64,000 nucleotides of DNA. Origin: Edaphobacter modestus (GTDB lineage Bacteria; Acidobacteriota; Terriglobia; Terriglobales; Acidobacteriaceae). The stretch covers positions 2,666,001-2,730,000 of the forward strand of contig NZ_SHKW01000001.1 in the NCBI RefSeq assembly GCF_004217555.1. Reading direction: 5' to 3'. This document shows positions 25,827 to 35,243 of the stretch, piece by piece. Positions within the stretch are counted from its first letter, which is position 1; each line of letters starts with the position of its first letter. The notes under the pieces are model-generated. The model was not told the DNA's origin, did no database searches, and saw only the letters and a program-made list of their open reading frames with translations. The position numbers and the translations under genes were made by a program.

Positions 25827-26309
25827 ATGGATTCGGTACGCTTTGGCCGGGCATTGGGAGTGGGAGCGCGGGCAGCCGCCAAGTCGCTGGTGACGGCGGT
25901 GGACGCTGCTACTGCACCGAACCCGGGTACGGCTCAACAACCCCAGGTTCAGAGACCGAGGGGTGGGGCGGCCCCATCGCCCACGCAGAAGGTAGCACAG
26001 GCCGCGACCCAGGCGACACGAGCGACAGGGGGAGTCGTCCGGGGGAGCAAACGGTTCGGCGAGGCCGTGTGGTCGCCGTTTGTGCGATTGTCCGGGGTTC
26101 TCTGGCTTGAGTTTACCGGGGTCTTCTTCGGAATCTTCGCGATCTATGCGGCCAGCGGCGCGTGGAAGCTGCGTCATGACCTCATCGAGAGGGCCGGCAA
26201 TCACGATGCGCACGTCCACTTTTTGATGGCGGCGGTGATGGCGGTTGTCTTTTCGTACTTCTGCGTCAGCAGCTTTCTGCGGGCACGGCGCAGGGGACGG
26301 GCGCGCTAG
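25827..26309 (+). CDS. Two-pass membrane protein of unknown function
   Basis: 160 residues. An Ala/Gln/Pro-rich N-terminal half (about 1-75) precedes two membrane helices (about 88-112 and 128-150) and a very basic C-terminus, RARRRGRAR. The helices are separated by a charged loop (WKLRHDLIERAGNHDAHVH). I do not recognise a named family. No strong ribosome binding site is seen at ATG 25827, so the start is tentative. Confidence 0.65.
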   Translation: MDSVRFGRALGVGARAAAKSLVTAVDAATAPNPGTAQQPQVQRPRGGAAPSPTQKVAQAATQATRATGGVVRGSKRFGEAVWSPFVRLSGVLWLEFTGVFFGIFAIYAASGAWKLRHDLIERAGNHDAHVHFLMAAVMAVVFSYFCVSSFLRARRRGRAR

Positions 26310-26376
26310 AACAAGCAAGGATCCTGATTTCTGAGGGCCTTTTTGCATTTTCGGGCAGGGGTGCGGACCATGCAAA

Positions 26377-26440
26377 CCGCAGGTCCTTCGACTGCGCCTC
26401 TCGCGGTGAGGCTGCGAGAGGCTCCGCTCAGGATGACACT
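26377..26440. repeat. Dispersed palindromic repeat, copy C (long form)
   Basis: Same as copy B except for a G in the loop (GTGAGGCTGC): CCGCAGGTCCTTCGACTGCG, the CCTCTCGC / GCGAGAGG hairpin, and CTCCGCTCAGGATGACACT. It lies in the 351-base gap between the 160-residue membrane-protein gene and the DUF2199 gene. Confidence 0.88.
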
Positions 26441-26650
26441 TTTATGGATGGATGACCTGTTCAGGGCGGGGATGACACCTCTATGGCACGGATGACATCT
26501 CCGGGGCTGCGATGACACCTTTACGACAGGTCCTTCGACTTCGCCCCTTGGGCCTTGCTCAGGATGACACCCTCTATGGCAGGGACGACTTCTTTAAGAC
26601 GGGGATTACACCTCTATAACTGGGATGACATCTCCAGGGCAGAGATATCA
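26441..26650. repeat. Degenerate ~20-bp tandem array with embedded repeat copy D
   Basis: The motif GGGATGACAYCT recurs about every 20 bases (for example GGGATGACACCTCTATGGCA near 26470 and GGATGACATCTCCGGGGCTG after it). A diverged palindromic copy D (26527-26570, AGGTCCTTCGACTTCGCC to CTCAGGATGACAC) sits in the middle, and the array resumes after it. No gene is visible between 26310 and 26660. Confidence 0.7.
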
Positions 26651-26660
26651 GATTCGTTCC

Positions 26661-27188
26661 CTAGTCCGCTTCTCCCCGGTGCAGAATCATCTCCGCGATG
26701 TCGCGGATATTCTCGATGCTGATGCCGTCGCGCTGCTGGAGGGCCAGGGGGTGATGGGCATTGGAGATGGTGAACAGTGGCCGGTGCCCGACAGGCTGCG
26801 TGTGCACGTCGATCTCGAGATTGATGGTGTTTCCGAAGAGAAACAGGTCGTTGTTGAGCCAGCCGGAAAAGGGCGGCTCCTGCTCTCTTCCCTCCACGTG
26901 CCAGAGATCGTTGACGTGAAGGAAGTTTCTGGGGCTGATCTCGGCCCAGACTCCCCAGACGAAGGGAGCATCGAGGCCGTGGACCGGCACCAGGATGCGC
27001 CCGCGGAGGTAGAAATCCCTGCCGTCGATCACGCACTGGTCCGGCGTGATGACGACCCGCGCGTCACGCTCTTCCAGGGGGATGGCCATGATGGCCTGCG
27101 GAGCCTTGAGGCTGTACTTCAACGGCAGAACATCGTGCCGCTCTCCGCAGACGGTGCAGGCAAACCCTCCAAAAACTTCTCCGGCCAT
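26661..27188 (-). CDS. DUF2199 family protein
   Basis: 175 residues. Begins with a zinc-knuckle-like [10 protein letters not shown] motif, then [43 protein letters not shown], a [20 protein letters not shown] stretch, and [21 protein letters not shown]. This order matches DUF2199 proteins, whose function is not established. Start ATG 27188. It is divergent from the mutase gene at 27233. Confidence 0.85.
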   Translation of the reverse strand: MAGEVFGGFACTVCGERHDVLPLKYSLKAPQAIMAIPLEERDARVVITPDQCVIDGRDFYLRGRILVPVHGLDAPFVWGVWAEISPRNFLHVNDLWHVEGREQEPPFSGWLNNDLFLFGNTINLEIDVHTQPVGHRPLFTISNAHHPLALQQRDGISIENIRDIAEMILHRGEAD

Positions 27189-27232
27189 GGGTTCATTCTT
27201 CCATAAAAGAATCGCGGAGGAGGCTAGTACAC

Positions 27233-28885
27233 TTGAACGTCATGTCGAAGACGACCTCTCAGTTATCGCGAAAAGCCGTCCAGACGAGCTCGGGGATTCC
27301 TGTGGATGAGGTTTATGGCCCGGAGCGGATGGCGGAGTTCGATTCTGTCGAGGCGCTGGGCAGGCCCGGCGAGTATCCCTTTACGCGGGGAATCCAGCCG
27401 ACGATGTATCGCGGCCGGCTGTGGACGATGCGGCAGTATGCGGGGATGGGTGACGCGGAGGAATCGAACCGGCGTTACAAGTTTCTGCTGGCGCAGGGGG
27501 CGGGGGGTGGAAAGGGCAAGGGAGGGCTGAGTGTAGCGTTCGATCTGCCGACGCAGATCGGGTATGACTCAGATAGCCCTATGGCTCTGGGCGAGGTGGG
27601 TAAGGTTGGGGTCGCAATCGATTCCATCGAGGACATGGAGCGGCTGTTTGACGGGATCCGGCTGGATGCGATCTCGACCTCGATGACGATCAACGCGACG
27701 GCTCCGATTCTGCTGGCGCTTTATGTCGCGGTGGCCAGGCGTCAGGGCGCCGACGTGAAGAAGCTGAACGGGACGGTGCAGAACGACATTCTGAAGGAGT
27801 ACATCGCCCGCGGAACGTATATCTATCCGGTGAAGCAGGCGATGCGGCTGGTGACGGACATCTTTGCGTGGGCGGCGAAGGAGGTTCCGGAGTGGAATAC
27901 GATCTCGATCTCGGGATACCACATGCGGGAGGCGGGATGCACGGCGGTGCAGGAGGTGGCCTTCACGCTGGCTGATGGCATGACCTATGTGCAGGCTGCG
28001 ATCGATGCCGGGATGGACGTGGATGAGTTTGCCCCGAGGCTGAGCTTCTTCTTCAACGCGCATAACAATCTGCTGGAGGAGGTCGCGAAGTTTCGCGCGG
28101 CACGACGGATGTGGGCGCGGATTATGCGGGAGCAGTTTGGCGCAAAGAATCCGCGGAGCTGGATGCTGCGGTTTCATACGCAGACGGCGGGATCGACCCT
28201 GACGGCGCAGCAGCCGGAGAACAACATTGTGCGGACGACGGTGCAGGCGCTGGCCGCGGTGCTGGGAGGGACGCAGTCGCTGCATACGAACGGATTCGAC
28301 GAGGCGCTGGCGCTGCCGACGGAGCAGGCGGCAAGGATTGCGCTGAGGACGCAGCAGATTCTGGCGCATGAGAGCGGCGTGGCCGAGACGGTGGACCCTC
28401 TGGCGGGATCGTACTTTGTGGAGACGCTGACGGATGAGATTGAGGCGCGGGCGGAGGAGTACCTGACCAGGATCGCCAGATTCGACCTGGGCGGCCATTA
28501 CGGGATGCTGCGCGCCATCGAGCAGGGGTATGTGCAGCGTGAGATTCAGAACGCGGCTTATGCGTATCAAAAGGCCGTGGACGAAAAGAGCGCGATTCTC
28601 GTGGGTGTGAACGAGTTTGCGAGCGAGGAAGACGGTAAGGTTCCGCTCCAGAGGATCGATGAGGCACTGGAGCAGAGGCAGGTGGAGCGAGTTCGGGAGT
28701 TGCGAGCGAGGCGTGATGCTGGTGTGCATTCGGCCGCGCTGCGTGATGTGGAAGACGCCGCGAGAGGCGGCGAGAACCTGATGCCGCGGATCGTGAGCGC
28801 GGTCGAGAGCTACGCGACTGTGGGGGAGATTGCGGATGTTCTGCGCGGGGTGTTTGGGGAGTACAGGGAGTCGGTGGTGGTGTAG
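27233..28885 (+). CDS. Methylmalonyl-CoA mutase large (substrate-binding) subunit family
   Basis: 550 residues from TTG 27233, supported by GGAGGAGG ending 9 bases upstream; an ATG lies at 27242. The whole protein is the substrate-binding barrel of the mutase family: [68 protein letters not shown] and [15 protein letters not shown]. Tyr in TMRQYAG is the methylmalonyl-type residue. There is no C-terminal cobalamin domain, so a separate B12-binding subunit is required and is not in the window. Isobutyryl- or other acyl-CoA mutase specificity remains possible. Role: carbon-skeleton rearrangement in propionate or branched-chain metabolism. Confidence 0.88.
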   Translation: MNVMSKTTSQLSRKAVQTSSGIPVDEVYGPERMAEFDSVEALGRPGEYPFTRGIQPTMYRGRLWTMRQYAGMGDAEESNRRYKFLLAQGAGGGKGKGGLSVAFDLPTQIGYDSDSPMALGEVGKVGVAIDSIEDMERLFDGIRLDAISTSMTINATAPILLALYVAVARRQGADVKKLNGTVQNDILKEYIARGTYIYPVKQAMRLVTDIFAWAAKEVPEWNTISISGYHMREAGCTAVQEVAFTLADGMTYVQAAIDAGMDVDEFAPRLSFFFNAHNNLLEEVAKFRAARRMWARIMREQFGAKNPRSWMLRFHTQTAGSTLTAQQPENNIVRTTVQALAAVLGGTQSLHTNGFDEALALPTEQAARIALRTQQILAHESGVAETVDPLAGSYFVETLTDEIEARAEEYLTRIARFDLGGHYGMLRAIEQGYVQREIQNAAYAYQKAVDEKSAILVGVNEFASEEDGKVPLQRIDEALEQRQVERVRELRARRDAGVHSAALRDVEDAARGGENLMPRIVSAVESYATVGEIADVLRGVFGEYRESVVV

Positions 28886-28905
28886 CTTGATTGCCGGCTT
28901 TGGAT

Positions 28906-29569
28906 CTACGGCGTCGGCGCGGATCGGGCCTCCGGCGAGTTCGGCGCGTTGGGATCGAGAGTGAAATCAAAAACGACCGTTGAAAAAGTATTCGCTACTT
29001 TTGGAACCGGCTGAAGCGCATATTCCCCTGCGGACAGAGGTTCTTTTGGAGTGATTTTCAGCCATCCGTCAGAGACCTTTTCAACGGTAGCGTCTACCTG
29101 GGCATCACTTCGTTTTGCATTCCCGGTAAGTTGCGTGAAATTTACCTGGGCAAGAACGCGGCGATCTTTGTTGATCTTCGCGCGAACGATAGCCCAATTG
29201 CCGAAGGACGCATCGGAGGAATCTCCGCCGGGGTCGTCCATGAAATGCACATAGAAGATGGGCTTGCCGGCGTGAAGCGCTACTCGGGCGTGCGCCCCAT
29301 CGATCTCGGTTGTCATCTTCGGCTTGTAGAAGACGCTTCCGGCAAGCGAACCGGCAACGTTAGCGCCCCTTGTGATTGTTTACCTCAACAGTGGTATGGT
29401 GAATCGGCACCAGTTGCTGCTTGCCCTGATAGACATCGAGAACCCAAGGAATGCTGCCATTGGTGATCGGTACGCCAGGGATGGGCTCAGGAATGCTTTG
29501 GGCGGGCGACGTTAGAGGAAAAACCAGGGCAAAAGCAGAAAACACAAGGGACAGACAATCGCGTTTCAA
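28906..29569 (-). pseudogene. Frameshifted gene for a secreted protein of unknown function
   Basis: Two frames join into one protein of about 220 residues. The 5' part (TTG 29569, AGAGG 5 bases upstream) has a signal peptide ending TSPAQ and then IPWVLDVYQGKQQLVPIHH...VNNHKG. It stops at once where the sense strand has GGGG (complement of 29366-29369). Removing one G lets the frame continue as GANVAGSLAGSVFYKPKMTTEIDG and on through WAIVRAKINKDRRVLAQVNF to the stop at 28906. The 3' part keeps a clean open frame, so the break is recent or a sequencing error. Family not recognised. It is convergent with the mutase gene 20 bases away. Confidence 0.78.
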
Positions 29570-29686
29570 TGAAACCTCTTCTTGGTCAGGGTCGATTAAC
29601 GATGCCATAGCTTCTTGATGTGCGCAATCACCTGTTCATTGACCATGCTGGGTCCGCAAACTACGATGATTCCAGAGGGCACGATC

Positions 29687-30817
29687 TTGTCAGAACTTCA
29701 AACTCCCCTGCGCAAAACTGCACTGAACTCTGTACACCGCGCCGCGAAGGCGAAGATGGTGGACTTTGGCGGCTGGGATATGCCGGTGGACTGCTGCGGG
29801 CTGACCGCCGAGCACATGGCCGTGCGGACCGGGGTGGGCGTCTTCGACGTGTCGCATATGGGCGATATTCAGCTGCGCGGGCCGGGATCGCTGGCGGCGG
29901 TGCAGAAGCTTTGCATGAACGATGCCTCGAAGCTGCAGGCGGGGCAGGCTCACTACTCGGCGATGCTGTATCCGAACGGGACGTTTGTCGATGACGTGGT
30001 GGTGCACAAGCTTTCGGACAACGACTACCTGATCGTGATCAATGCGGGAACGCGCGAGAAGGATGTGCAGTGGGTGCGGTCGCAGATCGGGTCGATGCCG
30101 GGCGTGCATGTGAACGACTTCAGCGACTATTACACGCAATTGGCGATCCAGGGGCCGAAGGCGCAGGAGACGCTGCAGAAGCTCACTCCGGTGGACCTGA
30201 GCACGATCAAGAACTACTGGTTTACGTGGGGGCAGGTCTCCGGCCTGTACAACGTGATGATTGCCCGGACGGGATACACGGGCGAGGACGGGTTTGAGAT
30301 TTATATTCCGTCGGATGAGCCTACGAGCGCGAGGGTGTGGAACGAGGTACTGGAGGCAGGCAAGGAGTTCGGGATTTTGTCCTGCGGGCTGGGAGCGCGG
30401 AATACGCTGCGGCTGGAGGCAGCGATGGCGCTCTATGGACACGAGATCTCGGATACGATCAATGTCTTCGAGGCTGGGCTGGGACGGTATGCGAAGCTCG
30501 ACAAGGGCGATTTCGTCGGGCGCGATGCGCTGGTGAAGATCCAGGAAGAGGGCGGACCGAAGAGGAAGCTGGTGGGCCTGGAGATGATCGAGCGCGGGAT
30601 CGGGCGGGATGGATACCCGGTGTTTTCGCTGGATGGAAAGCGGATCGGCGAGGTGACGAGCGGGTCGCCGGCGCCATATCTCAAGAAGAATATTGCTCTG
30701 GCGTATGTGCCGGTGGAGAGCTCGGCGCTGGATACAGAGGTGGCCGTGGAGATTCGCGGGCAGATGGTGAAGGCGAAGGTGGTGCCGACACCGTTCTACA
30801 AGCGGCCGAAGAAGTAA
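29687..30817 (+). CDS. gcvT: Aminomethyltransferase, glycine cleavage T protein
   Basis: 376 residues. TTG 29687 is preferred because AGAGGG lies 7 bases upstream and the protein then begins like other T proteins ([16 protein letters not shown]); ATG 29666 is an alternative. It transfers the methylene group from the H-protein lipoamide to tetrahydrofolate and releases ammonia. Visible motifs: [56 protein letters not shown] and the C-terminal [24 protein letters not shown] segment. First gene of the gcv cluster. Confidence 0.95.
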   Translation: MSELQTPLRKTALNSVHRAAKAKMVDFGGWDMPVDCCGLTAEHMAVRTGVGVFDVSHMGDIQLRGPGSLAAVQKLCMNDASKLQAGQAHYSAMLYPNGTFVDDVVVHKLSDNDYLIVINAGTREKDVQWVRSQIGSMPGVHVNDFSDYYTQLAIQGPKAQETLQKLTPVDLSTIKNYWFTWGQVSGLYNVMIARTGYTGEDGFEIYIPSDEPTSARVWNEVLEAGKEFGILSCGLGARNTLRLEAAMALYGHEISDTINVFEAGLGRYAKLDKGDFVGRDALVKIQEEGGPKRKLVGLEMIERGIGRDGYPVFSLDGKRIGEVTSGSPAPYLKKNIALAYVPVESSALDTEVAVEIRGQMVKAKVVPTPFYKRPKK

Positions 30818-30864
30818 AGCCGGCAGTGCTGTATTTTTGGCGAAAAGGACTCGAAGGAGAGGCG

Positions 30865-31155
30865 ATGCAGTTTCTTGTTTTGACGGAACGGTTTATGGAC
30901 AAATTTCCCGCCGAGGCGTGGAAGCCTGAGTTGATTGAAGCAGAGGGACAGAGGGCTCGCGAGTTGTATGCTGCCGGTGTTCTGCGGAGCGTGTGGCGGC
31001 GGAAGGATAAGCCCGGCGCAGTGCTGGTTCTGGAAGCTGCGAACGAGGCTGAGGTTCAGGACGCGATCGAGAGCCTTCCCTTGAGGAAGCTGGGAATGAT
31101 CGGGTTTCCGCTGGTGACCCAGCTGGAGCCATATCCGGGGTTTGGGCCGCGCTGA
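30865..31155 (+). CDS. Small muconolactone-isomerase-like protein in the gcv cluster
   Basis: 96 residues from ATG 30865 with AAGGAG 5 bases upstream. Fold pattern is a ferredoxin-like dimeric alpha/beta barrel: QFLVLTERFM, a helix, VLRSVWRRKDKPGAVLVLEA, a helix with AEVQDAIESLPL, then MIGFPLVTQLEPYPGFG. This resembles muconolactone delta-isomerase-like domains. No aromatic-degradation genes are nearby, so a catabolic role is doubtful. It lies 47 bases after gcvT. Confidence 0.7.
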   Translation: MQFLVLTERFMDKFPAEAWKPELIEAEGQRARELYAAGVLRSVWRRKDKPGAVLVLEAANEAEVQDAIESLPLRKLGMIGFPLVTQLEPYPGFGPR

Positions 31156-31220
31156 AGCCACCGCCGCCCTGTTTTCCACGCCGGACCCACTACAATGAAA
31201 GAGGAGAACTCCCAACATCT

Positions 31221-31610
31221 ATGTCCTATCCTGCGGATTACAAGTACACGAAGGAACACGAGTGGATTAGCGTCGACGGCGCCAAGGGCCTGGTCGGCAT
31301 TACGGATTATGCCCAGAACTCGCTGGGCGATATTGTCTTTGTCGATCTGCCCAAGGTGGGCGACAAGGTTGAGGCCGGAAAGATCTTCGGCTCGGTTGAG
31401 TCTGTGAAGGCGGTTTCGGACCTGTATTCGCCGGTAACGGGAACGGTGACCGAGGTGAATGAGACGCTGAAGGATGCTCCGGAGAAGATCAATGCGGATG
31501 CGAACGCGACCTGGATGCTGAAGGTGGACGTGAGCGACGCCGCGGAGCTGAATGGCCTTCTGTCGGCCGCGGACTACGAGAAGTTCGTCAGCGAAGAGAC
31601 CGGACACTAG
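31221..31610 (+). CDS. gcvH: Glycine cleavage H protein
   Basis: 129 residues; the lipoyl carrier that shuttles the aminomethyl group between P, T and L proteins. The lipoylation Lys is in [17 protein letters not shown]. The N-terminus, [10 protein letters not shown], is typical. A good -10-like TACAAT lies near 31191, and GAGGAG at about 31200-31205 is 15 bases from the ATG, a long spacing. gcvPA starts 4 bases after its stop. Confidence 0.96.
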   Translation: MSYPADYKYTKEHEWISVDGAKGLVGITDYAQNSLGDIVFVDLPKVGDKVEAGKIFGSVESVKAVSDLYSPVTGTVTEVNETLKDAPEKINADANATWMLKVDVSDAAELNGLLSAADYEKFVSEETGH

Positions 31611-31614
31611 AACG

Positions 31615-32940
31615 ATGCGCTATCTGCCAAAGTCCCCTGCGGACCGTAAGGAGATGCTCGCCGAGATTGGCGTGGCATCGATCGATGATTTGTTTTCGAC
31701 GATTCCTGCGGAGTATCAGTTCAAGCGCGATCTTGCGATTCCGCGCCAGCATGGCGAGTCGGAGATTATCGATCGCTTTCGTGAGTTCGCGAACCAGAAT
31801 GCTACGGGTTACGCGAGCTTTCTGGGGGCGGGAGTGTATCGGCACTATCGGCCGGTGCTGATCGATACGGTCGTCTCGCGCGGCGAGTTCTTGACGAGCT
31901 ACACGCCATATCAGCCGGAGATCGCGCAGGGCACGCTGCAGGCGATGTTCGAGTTCCAGACGATGATCTGCGAGCTGACGGGCATGGAGATCGCGAACGC
32001 GTCGATGTATGACGGCTCGACCGGTGCGGCTGAGGCGATCATGATGGCGGTGCGGGTAACGGGTCGAGATGGCGCCGTGATTGCGCGGACGGTGCACCCG
32101 GAGTATCGCGAAGTGGTCGCGACGTATGCGCAGCACCAGGAGATTCCGCTGACCGAGGTTGGGTACGCGGAGAACGGGCGCGTGGATCTGGCCGCTCTGG
32201 ACGCAGCGATTACGAGCGACACGGCTTGCGTGCTGATTCAGTCGCCGAACTTCTTCGGGACCATCGAGGATGTTGCCGCGATTGCTGACATTGCGCACAA
32301 GAAGGGCGCGTTGCTGATTGTCTCGATCGCGGAGGCGATCTCGCTCGGGATTGTGAAGCCTCCTGCGGAGGCGGATATCGTCTCTCTCGAAGCACAGAGC
32401 TATGGCGTCTCACCGAGCTACGGCGGACCTTTCTGCGGCGTGATTGCGTGCAAGGAGAAGTTCCTGCGGCAGATGCCGGGGCGCATCGTGGGCGAGACCA
32501 AGGATATGGACGGCAAGCGCGGGTTCGTGCTGACGCTGTCGACGCGCGAGCAGCATATCCGGCGCGAGAAGGCGACCTCAAACATCTGCACCAACCAGGC
32601 GCTGGTGGCGATGATGACGACGGTCTTCCTCACGGTGTATGGCAAGGAAGGCATGAAGGACCTTGCGGTACAGAACCTGGCGAAGGCGAAGTATGCCGCC
32701 GACACGCTGGGCAAGGGCGCGAAGGTGCTGTTCGAGGGCGCTCCGCGGTTCCATGAGTTTGTGCTCGATCATGGAGAGGATGCCGAGGCTGCCAATGCCG
32801 GGCTGCTTGAGAAGAAGATCATCGGCGGTTTGCCTTTGAGCAAGTGGTATCCGGAGCTGGGACCGAATGCGAGCCTGTGGTGCGCGACGGAGCTGACGAC
32901 GAAGGCGCAGATCGACGCGGCAGCCGAGGGGCTGAAGTAG
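31615..32940 (+). CDS. gcvPA: Glycine dehydrogenase (decarboxylating) subunit 1
   Basis: 441 residues from ATG 31615. This is the N-terminal half of the two-subunit P protein, which decarboxylates glycine with GcvPB. Typical features: [66 protein letters not shown] and [13 protein letters not shown]. It lacks the PLP-binding Lys, which is on GcvPB. A small unknown gene, 2 bases after the stop, separates it from gcvPB. Confidence 0.95.
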   Translation: MRYLPKSPADRKEMLAEIGVASIDDLFSTIPAEYQFKRDLAIPRQHGESEIIDRFREFANQNATGYASFLGAGVYRHYRPVLIDTVVSRGEFLTSYTPYQPEIAQGTLQAMFEFQTMICELTGMEIANASMYDGSTGAAEAIMMAVRVTGRDGAVIARTVHPEYREVVATYAQHQEIPLTEVGYAENGRVDLAALDAAITSDTACVLIQSPNFFGTIEDVAAIADIAHKKGALLIVSIAEAISLGIVKPPAEADIVSLEAQSYGVSPSYGGPFCGVIACKEKFLRQMPGRIVGETKDMDGKRGFVLTLSTREQHIRREKATSNICTNQALVAMMTTVFLTVYGKEGMKDLAVQNLAKAKYAADTLGKGAKVLFEGAPRFHEFVLDHGEDAEAANAGLLEKKIIGGLPLSKWYPELGPNASLWCATELTTKAQIDAAAEGLK

Positions 32941-32942
32941 CC

Positions 32943-33287
32943 GTGGATATCTCCGGTGTTATCGGCGAGGAGTTGGTTGCGGTGGAGTTCGTGCAGGACT
33001 TCCTGCAGCTTCGCTTCAATGGTCCGCTGCTGACACTGTATGCGTGGCCACACATTCTGCTGAGCGAATTTTCAATTGCGTATGGCGAGCCGGAGTATCG
33101 CAATGCTCTGTGCTCGTTGATCGGCGAGAAGGTTGAGGAGGCCGCGCTGGAGGAAGGCGATTCGCTGACGCTGAAGTTTGAGAACGACACGGTGATCGCG
33201 CTTTCGCTGCGCGAGGAAGATTTAGACGGGCCGGAGGCTGGAAGTTATTCGGAGAGCGGCTCGGCTATGGATCAGTTGGAGTTTTAG
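32943..33287 (+). CDS. Small acidic protein between gcvPA and gcvPB
   Basis: 114 residues from GTG 32943, 2 bases after gcvPA. Pattern VEFVQDFLQLRFNGPLLTLYAWPHI, then SLIGEKVEEAALEEGDSLTLKFENDTVIALSLREED, then an acidic tail. It recalls DUF6188-like proteins, an assignment from pattern only. No signal peptide. Tight spacing suggests co-expression with the glycine cleavage genes; function unknown. Confidence 0.62.
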   Translation: MDISGVIGEELVAVEFVQDFLQLRFNGPLLTLYAWPHILLSEFSIAYGEPEYRNALCSLIGEKVEEAALEEGDSLTLKFENDTVIALSLREEDLDGPEAGSYSESGSAMDQLEF

Positions 33288-33317
33288 AAGCGGCAGTGGC
33301 GCGCGCAGGCGAACTAC

Positions 33318-33348
33318 TGAGATTCTTCGCTGCGCCCAGAATGACGGG
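33318..33348. repeat. Short palindromic-repeat relative upstream of gcvPB
   Basis: GAGATTCTTCGCTGCGCCCAGAATGACGGG has the same outline (TTCG ... CAGRATGAC) as dispersed copies A-D but lacks the central hairpin. It sits in the gap before gcvPB. Confidence 0.4.
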
Positions 33349-33397
33349 ATCAACTGTGGCGGCTCAGAATGGCACGGTTTTTTGCAATGAGGGAATG

Positions 33398-34957
33398 ATG
33401 GCAGAGACGAAGTTTGTAGGAACGCCGAAGAAGGTGACGACCCACGTCAACCAGAATGAAGATTTGATCTTCGAGAAGTCCTCTGCGGGCAAGAAGGCCT
33501 ACCGGCTGGCGGAGCTGGATGTTCCTGCTGTAGACGCCGCTTCCCTGCTGGGCGATGCGGCTCGCACGGACCTGGGCGTGATGCCGGAGCTGAGCGAGAT
33601 CGAGATTATCCGCCACTTCACGCGGCTATCGACCTGGAACTATGCGATCGACCTGGGGATGTACCCTCTGGGCAGCTGCACGATGAAGTACAACCCGCGG
33701 GTGAACGAGGTGGTATCGCGTCTCGAAGGGATCGCCGAGGCTCATCCGTATCAGCCTGAATCTCTGTCGCAGGGCGTGCTGGGCATCATGAAGCTGCTGA
33801 GCGATTGCCTGGTTGAGATTACGGGCATGGACACGATTACGCTGCAGCCCGCTGCCGGCGCGCATGGCGAGTTCACGGGCATTCTGCTGGCGCGGGCGTA
33901 TCACGAGGCGCAGGGTAATGCGCGGAAGAAGATTCTGATTCCGGACTCGGCGCATGGGACGAACCCGGCGACGGCTGCGGTCTGCGGCTACCAGGTGGCA
34001 AACCTGAAGTCGAATGCGCAAGGCATGGTGGACATCGCAGAGCTCGAGCGCATGGTGGATGAAGATACTGCCGCGCTGATGCTGACGAATCCTTCGACCA
34101 TTGGCGTCTTCGAGAGCGAGATTCACAAGATCGCCGATATTCTGCACGCGAAGGGCGCGCTGCTGTATATGGACGGCGCGAACATGAACGCGCTGGTGGG
34201 CAAGACGCGCCCAGGTGATTTCGGCGTGGACGTGATGCACCTGAACCTGCACAAGACCTTCTCGACGCCGCACGGAGGCGGTGGCCCAGGGTCGGGGCCG
34301 GTGGCGTGCAAGAAGATTCTGGAGCCGTTTTTACCCAAGCCGGTTGTAGTGACAAAGGCAGATGGCACGCTTGCGCTGGACTACGACAGGCCGCAGAGCA
34401 TCGGCCGTGTGCGAATGTTCTACGGCAACTTCGGGATGTTCGTTCGTGCGCTGGCTTACATTCTCGCCAACGGTCCCGATGGCCTGCGGCAGACGACCGA
34501 AGACGCCGTACTGAACGCGAACTACATTCGCGCCAAGCTTGAGGACACCTTCGAGATGCAGTACAAGACGCGGTCGCTGCACGAGGTTGTCTTCTCAGAC
34601 AAGCGGCAGGCGAAGAACGGCGTGAAGACGGGCGACATGGGCAAGCGGCTGATCGACTATGGTTTTCACGCCTATACGGTCTCGTTCCCGATGGTGGTAC
34701 AGGGCGCGATGATGATTGAGCCGACGGAGAGCGAGAGCCGCGAGGAGCTGGACCTGCTGATCGACGCGCTGAAGCAGATTGCACGCGAGGCGGAGGAGAA
34801 TCCCGAGCTGGTGCAGACGGCTCCGCACGCCACACGGCTGCGGCGGCTGGACGAGACGGCGGCGGCGCGCAAACCGGTGCTGCGATGGAAGCCCACCCCG
34901 AACGGAGCGGCGGACTCATCGGCGCTTACGCCGGATACTGCTGCGAAGGAGTGGTAG
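33398..34957 (+). CDS. gcvPB: Glycine dehydrogenase (decarboxylating) subunit 2
   Basis: 519 residues from ATG 33398, with GAGGG 4 bases upstream; upstream in-frame codons run through the repeat fragment and are unlikely to be translated. PLP-binding half of the P protein: YPLGSCTMKYNPRVNE, LQPAAGAHGEFTG, DSAHGTNPATAA and the PLP Lys in LNLHKTFSTPHGGGGPGSGP. The C-terminus extends some 30 residues beyond the family core with a Pro/Ala-rich tail. The next gene's GTG overlaps its TAG by one base. Confidence 0.95.
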   Translation: MAETKFVGTPKKVTTHVNQNEDLIFEKSSAGKKAYRLAELDVPAVDAASLLGDAARTDLGVMPELSEIEIIRHFTRLSTWNYAIDLGMYPLGSCTMKYNPRVNEVVSRLEGIAEAHPYQPESLSQGVLGIMKLLSDCLVEITGMDTITLQPAAGAHGEFTGILLARAYHEAQGNARKKILIPDSAHGTNPATAAVCGYQVANLKSNAQGMVDIAELERMVDEDTAALMLTNPSTIGVFESEIHKIADILHAKGALLYMDGANMNALVGKTRPGDFGVDVMHLNLHKTFSTPHGGGGPGSGPVACKKILEPFLPKPVVVTKADGTLALDYDRPQSIGRVRMFYGNFGMFVRALAYILANGPDGLRQTTEDAVLNANYIRAKLEDTFEMQYKTRSLHEVVFSDKRQAKNGVKTGDMGKRLIDYGFHAYTVSFPMVVQGAMMIEPTESESREELDLLIDALKQIAREAEENPELVQTAPHATRLRRLDETAAARKPVLRWKPTPNGAADSSALTPDTAAKEW

Positions 34958-35241
34958 TGCAAGACTTTCGTTACCTGGGCGACGATCGGCGGGCTGAGCT
35001 CGAGAAGTACGAGTTCATGATGGGCGAGGCGCGGGGAAGGCTTGCCGCTAGTCTTGATTGCCTTACCGATGCGCTGATCATGGTCGGCCAGCACGGAGTG
35101 TACTGCACGAGCAACCGGAACCCGACGGTTCCGGCGCTCGACCTGCAGGGTGTGATGGTGAATCTGAATGGGGCCAAGGAGCTGGTCTCGGCGGTAATGG
35201 AGCGGATGCGCGCCGAGCGTGAGGCTGCGGAGAAGCAATAA
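34957..35241 (+). CDS. Small hypothetical protein coupled to gcvPB
   Basis: 94 residues from GTG 34957, one base overlapping the gcvPB stop, with AAGGAG 5 bases upstream inside gcvPB. Mostly helical (DDRRAELEKYEFMMGEARGRLAASLDCL, then AKELVSAVMERMRAEREAAEKQ), with a Cys-containing centre, GVYCTSNRNPTV. No family recognised. The coupling suggests it is made with the P protein. Confidence 0.62.
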   Translation: MQDFRYLGDDRRAELEKYEFMMGEARGRLAASLDCLTDALIMVGQHGVYCTSNRNPTVPALDLQGVMVNLNGAKELVSAVMERMRAEREAAEKQ

Positions 35242-35243
35242 CG

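Noticed and set aside
20148..26650. CRISPR arrays among the repeats
   Set aside because: The units are tandem and degenerate without constant-length unique spacers, and no cas genes are present.
29570..29686. Glycine riboswitch upstream of gcvT
   Set aside because: No paired glycine aptamer core is visible, and the gap to the divergent gene is too short for a tandem aptamer.
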